From an uncultured Collinsella sp. (GTDB taxonomy: Bacteria > Actinomycetota > Coriobacteriia > Coriobacteriales > Coriobacteriaceae): a stretch of 64,000 nucleotides of DNA. The stretch covers positions 1 to 64,000 of the forward strand of contig UQZU01000008.1 in the NCBI GenBank assembly GCA_900545665.1, written 5' to 3'. The translations under genes and the position numbers were made by a program. This document shows, piece after piece, positions 53,247-61,028 of the stretch; position 1 is the first letter of the stretch, and each line of letters starts with the position of its first letter. The notes below the pieces were generated by a model, which saw only the letters and a program-made list of their open reading frames with translations, was not told the DNA's origin and searched no databases.

Positions 53247-54605
53247 ATGGCCTCATCCGCCTCGCGTGGTCTGCGTTCCGACCATGTCGTTACCGTCGGC
53301 ATCGCCCTGTTCTCGATGCTCTTTGGCGCCGGCAACCTCATCATTCCGCCGTTGCTGGCACTTCAGGCCGGCACGGCTACGCCGCTTGCCATGATCGGCT
53401 TTTTGATTGCGGCTATCGGTCTGCCTGTTATGGGATTTATCGCCGTCGCGCTCGCTGGCACGGCCCGCGAGCTTGCCGGCCGCGTGCATCCTAAGTTTGG
53501 CGAATTCTTCGTTGCGGCGGTGTATCTGGCCATCGGCCCGTGCCTGGCGATTCCGCGCACGAGCTCCACGGCCTTCGAAATGCTGGTGCCGCTGCTACCC
53601 GAGGGTGTTTCGCTCGGCACGGCTCGCCTGGTGTTCGCCGTTGGGTTCTTCGTCGTCGCGTTTGCGCTCACGCTGCGCCCGGGTGTCATCACGCGCGTGC
53701 TCGGCCGCATTACGGGCCCCGCGCTCATTGCGCTCATCGTGCTGGTCGTGGGTGCTGCCGTGATCTCGCCGCTGGGACCGGCTGCCGCGCCTCAGGCTCC
53801 CTACAATGCCGGTGCCGCCGTGCAGGGTTTTTTGACTGGCTATCAGACCATGGACCTGCTCGCGTCGCTCGCCTTTGGCATCATCATCGCCGAGACCATC
53901 CACGAGCTGGGTGTTACCGATGACAAGCGCGTGGCCTTCGAGATTTCGCGTTCCGGTGTGATCGCCGGCGTGCTCATGGCCATCATCTACTGCGGCTTGG
54001 GGCTTGCCGGTATGCAGCTCGGCACCGTGATGCCCGACGCTACCAACGGCGCCGCCATCCTTGCCCGCTCTGCCTCCATGCACTTTGGCCTTGCCGGCAC
54101 GGTCGTGGTCTTCGCCATCTTCTTCCTTGCCTGCATGAACGTGTGCATTGGCCTTATCAGCTGCTGCTCGCGTTACTTCTGCGAGACGTATGTGGTTAAA
54201 GGGGGAGCGGAGGCCTCCGAGGAGGCCATGCGCCGTCCCTTTGCGATTCTTGCCTTTGTGTTCGCAGCGTTTTCGTGCGTGCTCTCCAACGTGGGCCTCG
54301 ACGTGATCCTCATGTTCTCGGTGCCCATGCTCAATGCCTTGTATCCCGTCGCCATCGTGCTGGTCCTCATGGGTTTGGTGCACGGTTTTTGCGACGCGCA
54401 TCCGCAGGTGTGGGTGTGGGTCGGCGGCGTGGTCGCCGTGCAGAGCGTGATCACCTCGGTCCGCGATGCGTTCTTTGCGGGCGTGTGGCTGCCGTTCGAT
54501 GCGCTGCCGCTGGCAGACATCGGTGCCGCGTGGGCGCCGGTTGCCGTAGTGGCGTTTGTGATCGGGCTGCTCCATAGCCGGTTTGTCGCACATTCGAGGA
54601 ACTAG
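53247..54605 (+). CDS. brnQ: Branched-chain amino acid carrier, BrnQ/LIVCS family
   Basis: Membrane protein of 452 aa with about twelve segments, importing leucine, isoleucine and valine with Na+ or H+. GIALFSMLFGAGNLIIPPLL near residue 17 is the BrnQ signature, and AIGPCLAIPRTSSTAFEM near 90 is the second conserved block. A strong terminator precedes it, so it is a separate transcript. GAAAGG lies before ATG 53247. Confidence 0.95.
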   Translation: MASSASRGLRSDHVVTVGIALFSMLFGAGNLIIPPLLALQAGTATPLAMIGFLIAAIGLPVMGFIAVALAGTARELAGRVHPKFGEFFVAAVYLAIGPCLAIPRTSSTAFEMLVPLLPEGVSLGTARLVFAVGFFVVAFALTLRPGVITRVLGRITGPALIALIVLVVGAAVISPLGPAAAPQAPYNAGAAVQGFLTGYQTMDLLASLAFGIIIAETIHELGVTDDKRVAFEISRSGVIAGVLMAIIYCGLGLAGMQLGTVMPDATNGAAILARSASMHFGLAGTVVVFAIFFLACMNVCIGLISCCSRYFCETYVVKGGAEASEEAMRRPFAILAFVFAAFSCVLSNVGLDVILMFSVPMLNALYPVAIVLVLMGLVHGFCDAHPQVWVWVGGVVAVQSVITSVRDAFFAGVWLPFDALPLADIGAAWAPVAVVAFVIGLLHSRFVAHSRN

Positions 54606-54696
54606 GGTATCGTCGCTTGCACAGGCGGGGAGTCTCCCGTATAATTTCCTTCGCTTTGGGACACGCAAGGTTTAGACCTTAGCTGCTCAACACCTT

Positions 54697-54773
54697 CGGG
54701 ACGTGGCGCAGTTTGGTAGCGCGCCTGCTTTGGGAGCAGGATGTCGCAGGTTCAAATCCTGTCGTCCCGACCA
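54697..54773 (+). tRNA. tRNA-Pro (anticodon TGG)
   Basis: 77-nt cloverleaf with acceptor stem CGGGACG/CGTCCCG, anticodon arm CCTGC-TTTGGGA-GCAGG, T arm GCAGG-TTCAAAT-CCTGT, and CCA encoded at 54771-54773. Confidence 0.97.
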
Positions 54774-54779
54774 TATCTT

Positions 54780-54853
54780 GCGGGCGTAGTTCAATGGTAG
54801 AACCCCAGCCTTCCAAGCTGATGACGCGGGTTCGATTCCCGTCGCCCGCTCCA
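54780..54853 (+). tRNA. tRNA-Gly (anticodon TCC)
   Basis: 74-nt cloverleaf with acceptor stem GCGGGCG/CGCCCGC, anticodon loop CTTCCAA, T arm GCGGG-TTCGATT-CCCGT, and encoded CCA at 54851-54853. It lies six bases after tRNA-Pro, so both share a transcript. Confidence 0.97.
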
Positions 54854-54864
54854 TAAGATTAATG

Positions 54865-54900
54865 AATGGCCCTGGTTCCTTTTGGGACCAGAGCCATTTT
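54865..54900 (+). terminator. Terminator after the tRNA pair
   Basis: Imperfect stem AATGGC..CTGGTTCC/GGGACCAG..GCCATT with a TTTT loop, then TTTCAT. Confidence 0.8.
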
Positions 54901-54932
54901 CATATACATGCCGGGGACCCCACATCCCCTCC

Positions 54933-55002
54933 TAAGTTGCGGTGAAATACGGACTGTTTTTCGGCTTTTATGGCCCATGTAGTCCGTATTTCACCGCAAC
55001 TA
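54933..55002. repeat. 70-bp palindromic repeat, copy 3
   Basis: Arms TAAGTTGCGGTGAAATACGG and CCGTATTTCACCGCAACTA. The flank just outside (CATCCCCTCC, before base 54933) recurs in inverse orientation next to copy 4 (GGAGGGGATG), so the two copies form extended inverted repeats around the next gene. The remaining spacer to 55186 is low-GC with no gene seen. Confidence 0.92.
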
Positions 55003-55186
55003 TTTGTAAGGTTGGATTTTGATGCCGTTGGGAGGGTCGTAGCGACCGTCTACCGAGAGTGGATATATTTTTTGAAGCTCTGACCTGCGGCGTCAAGCTT
55101 TTGGTCAGCTTTTGGCAAGGCCTGCGGACGGAAGCATGCGATAGCGTAATGGTATTCTCTCCGCCGTGATGGTTATGGGGTTGGCC

Positions 55187-56188
55187 ATGCTCGATAAAGG
55201 CAAACGTTTTCCGCAGTCATATGCAAGGATGCTATTCTCGGCCGTTGGAATTCATCAAGATGGACAGCTGCTTATAACAATTGATCCTTGGGATGAACGC
55301 CGTGCGCGTGAGCTTATGCAGGAAGAGCTCATGCTTCGTCTTTATAACCACGTGTATGCGGATCCGGTCTATTGGAATAATCTTGGGGTTGAAGATCGTA
55401 TCTTTCAGCTGGCATCCGCTATTGCGGTCGTTGAACCGGATGCTGTGTTTTGCGGAGCGACAGCAGCGCTGCTCTACGGCATCGGCTCGGCGTATACGCT
55501 TCTGGATAAAGTGCAAGTGTTGCTGCCACGGTCTACAAGGCGTGATACGTATGAGTTCGTTGAATACAAGCGCTGGCGCCCGGGCGAAGTGTGGCGGCTT
55601 GGTCTGTTTACACTGACGGATCCGTGTCGAACGGTTGTTGATATCGCGCGATCGAGCGCCTTTCGCTATGCGCTGGGTTATGTCGATGGCTTGGCCCGTG
55701 AGTACGATGTCGAACGCGAAGAGCTGCGAGCATATGCGCAGGCAAATTGTCGAGGGCTGCATGGCATCGCGCGTGCTTTTGACGTTTTTGATTATATGGA
55801 TGGCAGGTCAGACAACGGCGGCGAGTCCGAGGCGAGAGCAGCGATGATTCTCGCTGGGGTTGCCGCGCCTGAGCTTCAAGTTGAGATAACGCGACCGGGA
55901 AACGCTGGCTATTATCTAGCAGATTATGGCTGGCAGATGCCAGACGGCTCATGGACGCTGGCAGAGCTGCATGGGCTAGGCAAGTTTGAAGACGAGGCTC
56001 AAAATGATCCAGAGCGGGCGGCGGCAAAAATGTATCGAGCGGCCCTCATGCGCGACGCGAACCTTCGCGCCATGGGCCACAACGTCATTCATTTCAAACT
56101 CTCGGACACCTATGACGTAGAATCGTTCGGTGCCATGATGCGCGGCTACGGCATTCCGACAACAAAACCCTACGCCGAATCCCGATAG
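55187..56188 (+). CDS. Hypothetical protein with C-terminal nuclease-like region
   Basis: Protein of 333 aa with lower GC than its neighbours. The middle part (VEPDAVFCGATAALLYG, TDPCRTVVDIARSSAFRYAL) resembles actinobacterial AbiEi/DUF559-type proteins of uncertain role. The C-terminal part (ESEARAAMILAGV...YLADYGWQMPDG...LAELHGLGKF) is reminiscent of a restriction-endonuclease-like fold, but the usual catalytic lysine position reads ELHG, so activity is doubtful. The start is taken as ATG 55187, six bases after GGGG; starts at 55166, 55169 and 55175 are possible. Inverted repeat copies flank it, suggesting acquired DNA. Confidence 0.7.
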   Translation: MLDKGKRFPQSYARMLFSAVGIHQDGQLLITIDPWDERRARELMQEELMLRLYNHVYADPVYWNNLGVEDRIFQLASAIAVVEPDAVFCGATAALLYGIGSAYTLLDKVQVLLPRSTRRDTYEFVEYKRWRPGEVWRLGLFTLTDPCRTVVDIARSSAFRYALGYVDGLAREYDVEREELRAYAQANCRGLHGIARAFDVFDYMDGRSDNGGESEARAAMILAGVAAPELQVEITRPGNAGYYLADYGWQMPDGSWTLAELHGLGKFEDEAQNDPERAAAKMYRAALMRDANLRAMGHNVIHFKLSDTYDVESFGAMMRGYGIPTTKPYAESR

Positions 56189-56213
56189 CGAAATCGTTCG
56201 CGGTCCACCTTCA

Positions 56214-56284
56214 ATAAGTTGCGGTGAAATACGGACTGTTTTGCGGTTTGACCAGCAAAAACAGTCCGTATTTCACCGCAACTT
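56214..56284. repeat. 70-bp palindromic repeat, copy 4
   Basis: Fully paired arms TAAGTTGCGGTGAAATACGG and CCGTATTTCACCGCAACTTA, followed by GGAGGGGATG, the inverse of the flank of copy 3. It lies between convergent genes. Confidence 0.92.
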
Positions 56285-56298
56285 AGGAGGGGATGGGG

Positions 56299-56772
56299 TT
56301 AGTGGCGACCGTGGTGGCGGAGCTTGTCGATGGTGGAGTCGGTGCTTCGGCTGCGGGCTTCGGCGGCGCGGTCGCGGGCGTCGGCAGCGGTTTGGCGCTG
56401 GCGGCGGTAATCGATCATGCCTTGGATGATGGGCTTGCCAAAGCTCACGACATCATCGTTGTAGATGGCGGTTCGGGCTGCGAGGAGGCAGTCGGTAAAG
56501 TCCATATGGGTTTTGCCAAAGAGTTTGATGGCAAAGGCGACAACGGTGGGCTCGTCGACCATGACGTCATCGAGCAGCCTTTTCATAGCCGCAGCAATCT
56601 CAACGCGGGGAACCTTATAGACGTCGCGCAGCGTGACCACGACGCGCGTGATGATTTCGGGGTAGACACGAGCGGTGCGCGTGGCGATGACCTTGGCGGC
56701 GCGCGGGGACAGAACTTCGTCGTCAAGCAGGTAGCGCAGGATGACGGTCTCGTCGATGATGGTGCTACTCAT
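56299..56772 (-). CDS. PIN-domain toxin-like protein
   Basis: Protein of 157 aa resembling VapC-type PIN ribonucleases. It has IIDETVILRYLLDDE at residues 5-19 (first acidic residue D7), PEIITRVVVTLRDVY near 38, and MDFTDCLLAARTAIY near 90 (D94). The usual fourth acidic site (TFD) reads SFG at residues 110-112. A highly charged, Arg-rich C-terminal tail follows. It overlaps the antitoxin gene start-to-stop by eight bases, forming a two-gene unit on the minus strand. With one acidic ligand missing, nuclease activity may be weakened, or the assignment to a decayed toxin may apply. Confidence 0.8.
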   Translation of the reverse strand: MSSTIIDETVILRYLLDDEVLSPRAAKVIATRTARVYPEIITRVVVTLRDVYKVPRVEIAAAMKRLLDDVMVDEPTVVAFAIKLFGKTHMDFTDCLLAARTAIYNDDVVSFGKPIIQGMIDYRRQRQTAADARDRAAEARSRSTDSTIDKLRHHGRH

Positions 56773-57088
56773 GGATATCTACTTCCTCGGGACCCAAAAT
56801 CGAATCGTCGTTTTCTGTGGCAAGGTACTCAATCCAGGCATTGCGTTCCTCGGCGCGGCGATTGGGGTCACCATATGCTTTGAGCGATCCATAGGCGGCG
56901 GTGCCAACCTTTGAGCGCACGGCGACTGGCTGAAAGGGAAGCTTGCGCATCAAAATGCTCTGCGCGACAAATAGGCGGACAGCCTCGGCGAGCGATGTGC
57001 CCATGGCGTCGTAGAGATGTTCGGCATGCTGCTTGTCTTCCTCGCGAATGCGCACCTGCAGGATGGCTCTTTTTTGAGTCGATGACAT
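56765..57088 (-). CDS. RelB/DinJ-type antitoxin
   Basis: Protein of 107 aa. The N-terminal AILQVRIREEDKQHAEHLYD and GTSLAEAVRLFVAQSIL with a following LPFQP are typical of ribbon-helix-helix RelB/DinJ antitoxins. The C-terminal half (RNAWIEYLATENDDSIL) would wrap the toxin. The start is taken as ATG 57088, six bases after GGGAGG; a GTG just before it is closer to the site. Such antitoxins repress their own operon, and the repeated words upstream (57103-57245) are candidate operator sites. Pairing of a RelB/DinJ antitoxin with a PIN toxin is less common than with RelE. Confidence 0.82.
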   Translation of the reverse strand: MSSTQKRAILQVRIREEDKQHAEHLYDAMGTSLAEAVRLFVAQSILMRKLPFQPVAVRSKVGTAAYGSLKAYGDPNRRAEERNAWIEYLATENDDSILGPEEVDIHE

Positions 57089-57091
57089 CAC

Positions 57092-57516
57092 TGGCCTCCC
57101 TTAATGAGCGTGCAATATAAATGGTCAAATACAGCATTGGCTAATAATAACCAATCTTATAACCACTACTTTATTGCACTCAAGTTAATGAGCGCGAAAT
57201 ATATATCAAACGTATTACATTCTTTATAAACGAGCGTGAAATCTCCCTTGGATGTACGTATGTAATACACTCACCTTTATAGCTATCCGAGAATAATTCC
57301 AACCTGCCAAAACCTCTGCAATACACCCGTATTGCAGGGCCTATGCTCAAGTTTGCCCCCTGCAACTGCGTATATTTAACCTGTATATCGTTGGAGAAAC
57401 TCTACCGAGTGCATGTTTCGCCGCATGCATTCGATTCGTCGATGCCAGGCCACGGGCGGCTTGGGGCAACGTCGACAGGGTCTCTCCGGCATGGGATTCA
57501 GGAGGGAGTGAACAAC
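57092..57516. promoter_or_regulatory. AT-rich divergent control region with repeated half-sites
   Basis: This 425-base spacer separates the antitoxin (minus) from the formate operon (plus) and is much more AT-rich than its surroundings. The word TGYAATAY or its inverse RTATTRCA occurs at 57112-57119, 57172-57179, 57212-57219, 57261-57268, 57317-57324 and 57329-57336. The last two form CTGCAATAC-ACCC-GTATTGCAG, a 9-bp inverted repeat. AATGAGCGTGCAATATA recurs near 57187 and in changed form near 57229. These fit binding sites of one or two regulators. No gene is visible here. Confidence 0.6.
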
Positions 57517-58035
57517 ATGGGCAATAAACGAGTCGTGGCTGATTCTTCACGCTGCATTGGGTGCCAAACCTGTATGGCGGCGTGCATCGAGGCACACGAT
57601 ATTCCCGGCAACATCGCCGCACCTCGCTTGCGCGTAACGCGCACCTACGAGATTTCCGCGCCGGTGGCATGTCACCACTGCGAGGACGCTCCGTGCGCCA
57701 AGGCCTGCCCTACGGGCGCCTTGTTCTTTGATCCAAAGAACCATCGCATCGGCGTCAACGAGGACAACTGCATCGGCTGCAAGAGCTGCGTAATGGCATG
57801 CCCCTTTGGCGCCGTGAGCGTGGCAACCACGCAGGTTCCGGTCTTGATGGGCGACGTTCGCGTGGGCTCGCAGACCAAGAGCTTCGTGCTCAAGTGCGAC
57901 CTGTGCGTGGACCGTCCCGGCGGTCCGGCGTGTGCCGAGGCGTGCCCGACTAAGGGCCTCACCCTGGTAGACGAGGAGCGTTTGGCGGAGCTGACCGCCG
58001 AGCGTGCCCGCGCCACCATCGAAAACGAGGCGTAA
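57517..58035 (+). CDS. 4Fe-4S ferredoxin subunit, HydN/HycB-like
   Basis: Protein of 172 aa with four cysteine clusters, CIGCQTCMAAC, CHHCEDAPCAKAC, CIGCKSCVMAC and CDLCVDRPGGPACAEAC, which bind four [4Fe-4S] clusters. It matches HydN/HycB-type electron carriers of formate dehydrogenase-H systems and would pass electrons from FdhF. The start at 57517 follows GGAGGG by ten bases; a GTG at 57508 is closer. fdhF begins 74 bases downstream. Confidence 0.92.
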   Translation: MGNKRVVADSSRCIGCQTCMAACIEAHDIPGNIAAPRLRVTRTYEISAPVACHHCEDAPCAKACPTGALFFDPKNHRIGVNEDNCIGCKSCVMACPFGAVSVATTQVPVLMGDVRVGSQTKSFVLKCDLCVDRPGGPACAEACPTKGLTLVDEERLAELTAERARATIENEA

Positions 58036-58109
58036 GCGTCGGGCGACAGGCCCAATGATTGTCAAATAAGTACCGAGCATTCGGTAGCAGAGAAAGGAAG
58101 GAGGGTGTC

Positions 58110-60332
58110 ATGGAGAAGCATAAAGTGATTTGCCCGTACTGCGGCGCCGGTTGCCAGTTTAACCTCTTGGTCCAAAACGGCCAGGTCGTGGGTACCGAAC
58201 CGCTCAACGGCATCACCAATCAGAGCGAGCTGTGCCTTAAGGGCATGAGCGGCTACGACTTCATCAACGACACCAAGATCTTGACTCCTCGCGTACTGCA
58301 CCCGATGATCCGTCGCACTAAGGGCGCGGATCTTGAGCGCGTAAGCTGGGACGAGGCACTGGATTTCACCGCATCTAAGATGCAGGCCATAATTGACGAA
58401 TATGGTCCTAACGCTGTCATGACCACCGGCTCTTCGCGAGGCGGCGGCAATGAGGCGAACTACGTCATGCAGAAGTTTACGCGTGCGTGCATCGGCACCC
58501 ACAGCGTGGACAACTGCGCCCGTACTTGACACGGCCCTACTGTCCTCGGTCTGATGGACACGGTTGGTTCAGGTTGCATGTCATGCTCCATCCCCGGTAT
58601 GGAGGATGCGGGCTGCATTTTCCTCTTCGGCTATAACCCTGCCGATTCGCACCCCATCGTCGCAAGGCGTATCGTGCGAGCCAAAGAAAAGGGTTGCAAG
58701 ATCATCGTCGCCGATCCGCGCCATATCGAAACCGCGCGTATCGCCGATCTCTACCTTCCGATCAAGAACGGTTGCAACGTTGCGTTCCTCAACGCCTTTG
58801 CCAACTGCTTGGTCAACGATGGCCTCTACGACAAGGAATTCGTCGCCGAGCACACGAACGGCTTTGACGAATGGTGGGAGACCATCAAGAACTACACTCC
58901 CGAATCTGTACAGGACATCACGGGTGTCGAGCCCGCGCTGATCCACCAAGCTGCCGAGATGTACGCCACGGCGAAGCCCTCTGCCATCATTGGCTGGGGC
59001 ATGGGCGTATGCCAGCAGAAGCAGAACCTGAAGACGGTGCACACCATCGCCTCCATCGCCTGCGTTGCCGGCCAGATCGGCAAACCCAATTCCGGTCTCG
59101 CGCCCGTGCGTGGCCAGAATAACGTCCAGGGCTCCTGCGATATGGGCATGCTGCCCAACCTGTACCCTGGCTACCAGAAGGTCACCGACCCGGCAGTGCG
59201 CGCCAAGTTTGCCAAGGCTTGGGGCGTGCCCGAGGAAAAGCTCCCGCTCGAGGAGGGCTACAAGCTCACCGACCTGGGCCACCTGGTCGACGAGGGCAAG
59301 GTGCACTGCTTCTACAACTACGGCGAGGACCCGGTGCAGACCGAGCCCGATTCGGCCGGTATGCGCAAGACGCTCTCCGAGCTGGACCTGTTCATTTGCC
59401 AGGACATCTTTATGACGCAGACGACCATGCTCGCCGACGTCATCCTGCCTGCCACCTCTTGGGGCGAGCACGAGGGTGTCTTTACTGCATCCGACCGTAG
59501 CTTCCAGCACTTTGACGCAGCCGTTCCGCCCAAGGGCGAGTGCCGTCACGACTGGGAGATCTTCGCGGACCTGTCCACGCGCATGGGCTATCCCATGCAC
59601 TATGACAACACCGAGCAGATCTGGAACGAGTGCATTAGCCTGTGCCCCAACTTTGTGGGCGCGACCTACGAGAAGATGGCTCCCGAGGGCGGTTACGCCC
59701 AGTGGCCGGTCAAGAGCACCGATGTGAACGACCACGGTACGCCCGACATGTTCGCTGGTGGCAAGTTCACCACCAAGGACGGCCGCGCCAACCTGATGGC
59801 GCACGACTGGGAGGCGCCCTCTGAGCTTCCCGACGATGAGTACCCGCTCATCCTGTGCACCGTCCGCGAGGTCGGCCACTACAGCTGCCGCTCGATGACC
59901 GGCAACTGCAAGACGCTGGCGCTGCTTGCCGACGAGCCCGGCTTTGTCCGCATGAATCCCGCGGACGCCCAGGCGCGCGGCATCAAGAACGGCGACATCG
60001 TCTCGATTCACAGCCGCCGCGGCCAGGTATACAGCCGCGCCGACGTGAGCGACCGCATCAATAAGGGCACAGTCTATATGACCTACCAGTGGTGGATCGG
60101 CAAGTGCAACGAGCTGACCATTCACAAGGTCGACCCGGTCTCGCATACGCCTGAGGACAAGTTCTCCGCCTGCCAGGTCGACGCTATCGCCGACCAGGTC
60201 TGGGCCGAGGGCGAGGTCGAGCGTCAGTACACCGAGCTCAAGCAGGCTCTGGTGGACGCAGCCGCTCCCCAGGACGTTGAGCCCGGTGCCGCCAAGTTCG
60301 ACGACGAGACGCACGTGAATCAAATCGTGTAG
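58110..60332 (+). CDS. fdhF: Formate dehydrogenase H, selenocysteine-containing
   Basis: Read through UGA 58527-58529 as selenocysteine, this is a 740-aa molybdenum bis-MGD formate dehydrogenase. The Sec is residue 140, the same position as in E. coli FdhF, in the context NCARTU-HGPTVLGL. The N-terminal cluster motif is CPYCGAGCQFN with a later C (SELCLKG). Conserved blocks include WGMGVCQQKQNLKTVHTIAS and VRGQNNVQGSCDMGMLPN for cofactor binding. It oxidises formate and, with hydrogenase subunits, forms hydrogen. The start at 58110 has AAAGGAAGGAGG upstream. The product is cytoplasmic (no signal). Gene callers split it at the UGA. Confidence 0.97.
58527..58575 (+). promoter_or_regulatory. Sec codon and bSECIS of fdhF
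   Basis: TGA is followed by a hairpin in which GUCC (58542-58545) pairs with GGAC (58556-58559). Its apical loop contains GGUCU, the same loop bases as the E. coli fdhF SECIS that SelB recognises, 18 bases after the UGA. Confidence 0.85.
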
Positions 60333-60353
60333 TCCCGTTCTCGTTGGCTATTT

Positions 60354-60388
60354 GGGCCGGGCGTCCCGTACGTTCGGGAGCCCGGCCC
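60354..60388 (+). terminator. Hairpin between fdhF and second ferredoxin gene
   Basis: Stem GGGCCGGGC/GCCCGGCCC (60354-60362/60380-60388) with inner CCCG/CGGG pairs, followed by GTTATTTTG. The downstream genes continue in the same direction, so it may end part of the transcripts or stabilise fdhF mRNA. Confidence 0.6.
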
Positions 60389-60410
60389 GTTATTTTGAAA
60401 GGAAGTGGGG

Positions 60411-61028
60411 ATGAACCGCTTCATCGACATCAACCCGGAGAGGTGCATCGGCTGCGGAACATGCCAGTCCGCCTGTGCCGACGCCCACCGGATGCAGGGC
60501 CTTCAGGATACGCCGCGCCTGGCGCTCGTGAAGACCGGCGGTATTTCGGCCGCCCTTGCCTGCCACCATTGCGAGGGTGCCCCCTGCGCCGAGGTTTGCC
60601 CGGTGAATGCCATCGAGCACGATGGCGACCGCATCCACGTCAAGGAGCAGGAGTGCATCGGGTGCAGGCTGTGCGCCATCGCGTGCCCCTTCGGAGCCAT
60701 CCATCCCGATGGCACGTCTATCGCCGGTGTCGCAGGCATGTGCGACCCGACGCCTTCGTATCCTAAGTCCCTGAGCAGCCTGCTTACGTGGGCTCCTGGC
60801 CAGTACACCTGCGCTATCAAGTGCGACTTGTGCGCCTTCGATCCGGACGGCCCGCATTGTGTGGCGGCGTGCCCCACCAAGGCGCTGACCGTCATGGGCG
60901 GCGCGGCCGCTCGCGAGCTCGACGAGGCCAAGCGCCTGCGCTCGATCGAAAACGGTCCGGTTGTCGACGTTACCGCTGTGGCCCAGGGCTTGTCCGAGAA
61001 AGCAGAAGGGAGCGTAAACAATGGATAG
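60411..61028 (+). CDS. 4Fe-4S ferredoxin subunit of the formate hydrogenlyase, HycB/HyfA-like
   Basis: Protein of 205 aa with clusters CIGCGTCQSACADAH, CHHCEGAPCAEVC, CIGCRLCAIAC and CDLCAFDPDGPHCVAAC. It is the electron-transfer subunit expected between FdhF and the hydrogenase module. Its longer third-to-fourth cluster linker separates it from the ferredoxin at 57517. The start at 60411 follows GAAAGGA by eight bases. Its stop overlaps the hyfB start by eight bases, so the two are coupled. Confidence 0.92.
   Translation: MNRFIDINPERCIGCGTCQSACADAHRMQGLQDTPRLALVKTGGISAALACHHCEGAPCAEVCPVNAIEHDGDRIHVKEQECIGCRLCAIACPFGAIHPDGTSIAGVAGMCDPTPSYPKSLSSLLTWAPGQYTCAIKCDLCAFDPDGPHCVAACPTKALTVMGGAAARELDEAKRLRSIENGPVVDVTAVAQGLSEKAEGSVNNG

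Noticed and set aside
54933..56284. Insertion sequence between repeat copies 3 and 4
   Set aside because: The enclosed gene has no transposase motifs, and the repeats also occur singly elsewhere.
58527..58529. In-frame stop suggesting a broken fdhF pseudogene
   Set aside because: Position 140, the surrounding conserved residues and the GGUCU-loop hairpin identify it as selenocysteine.
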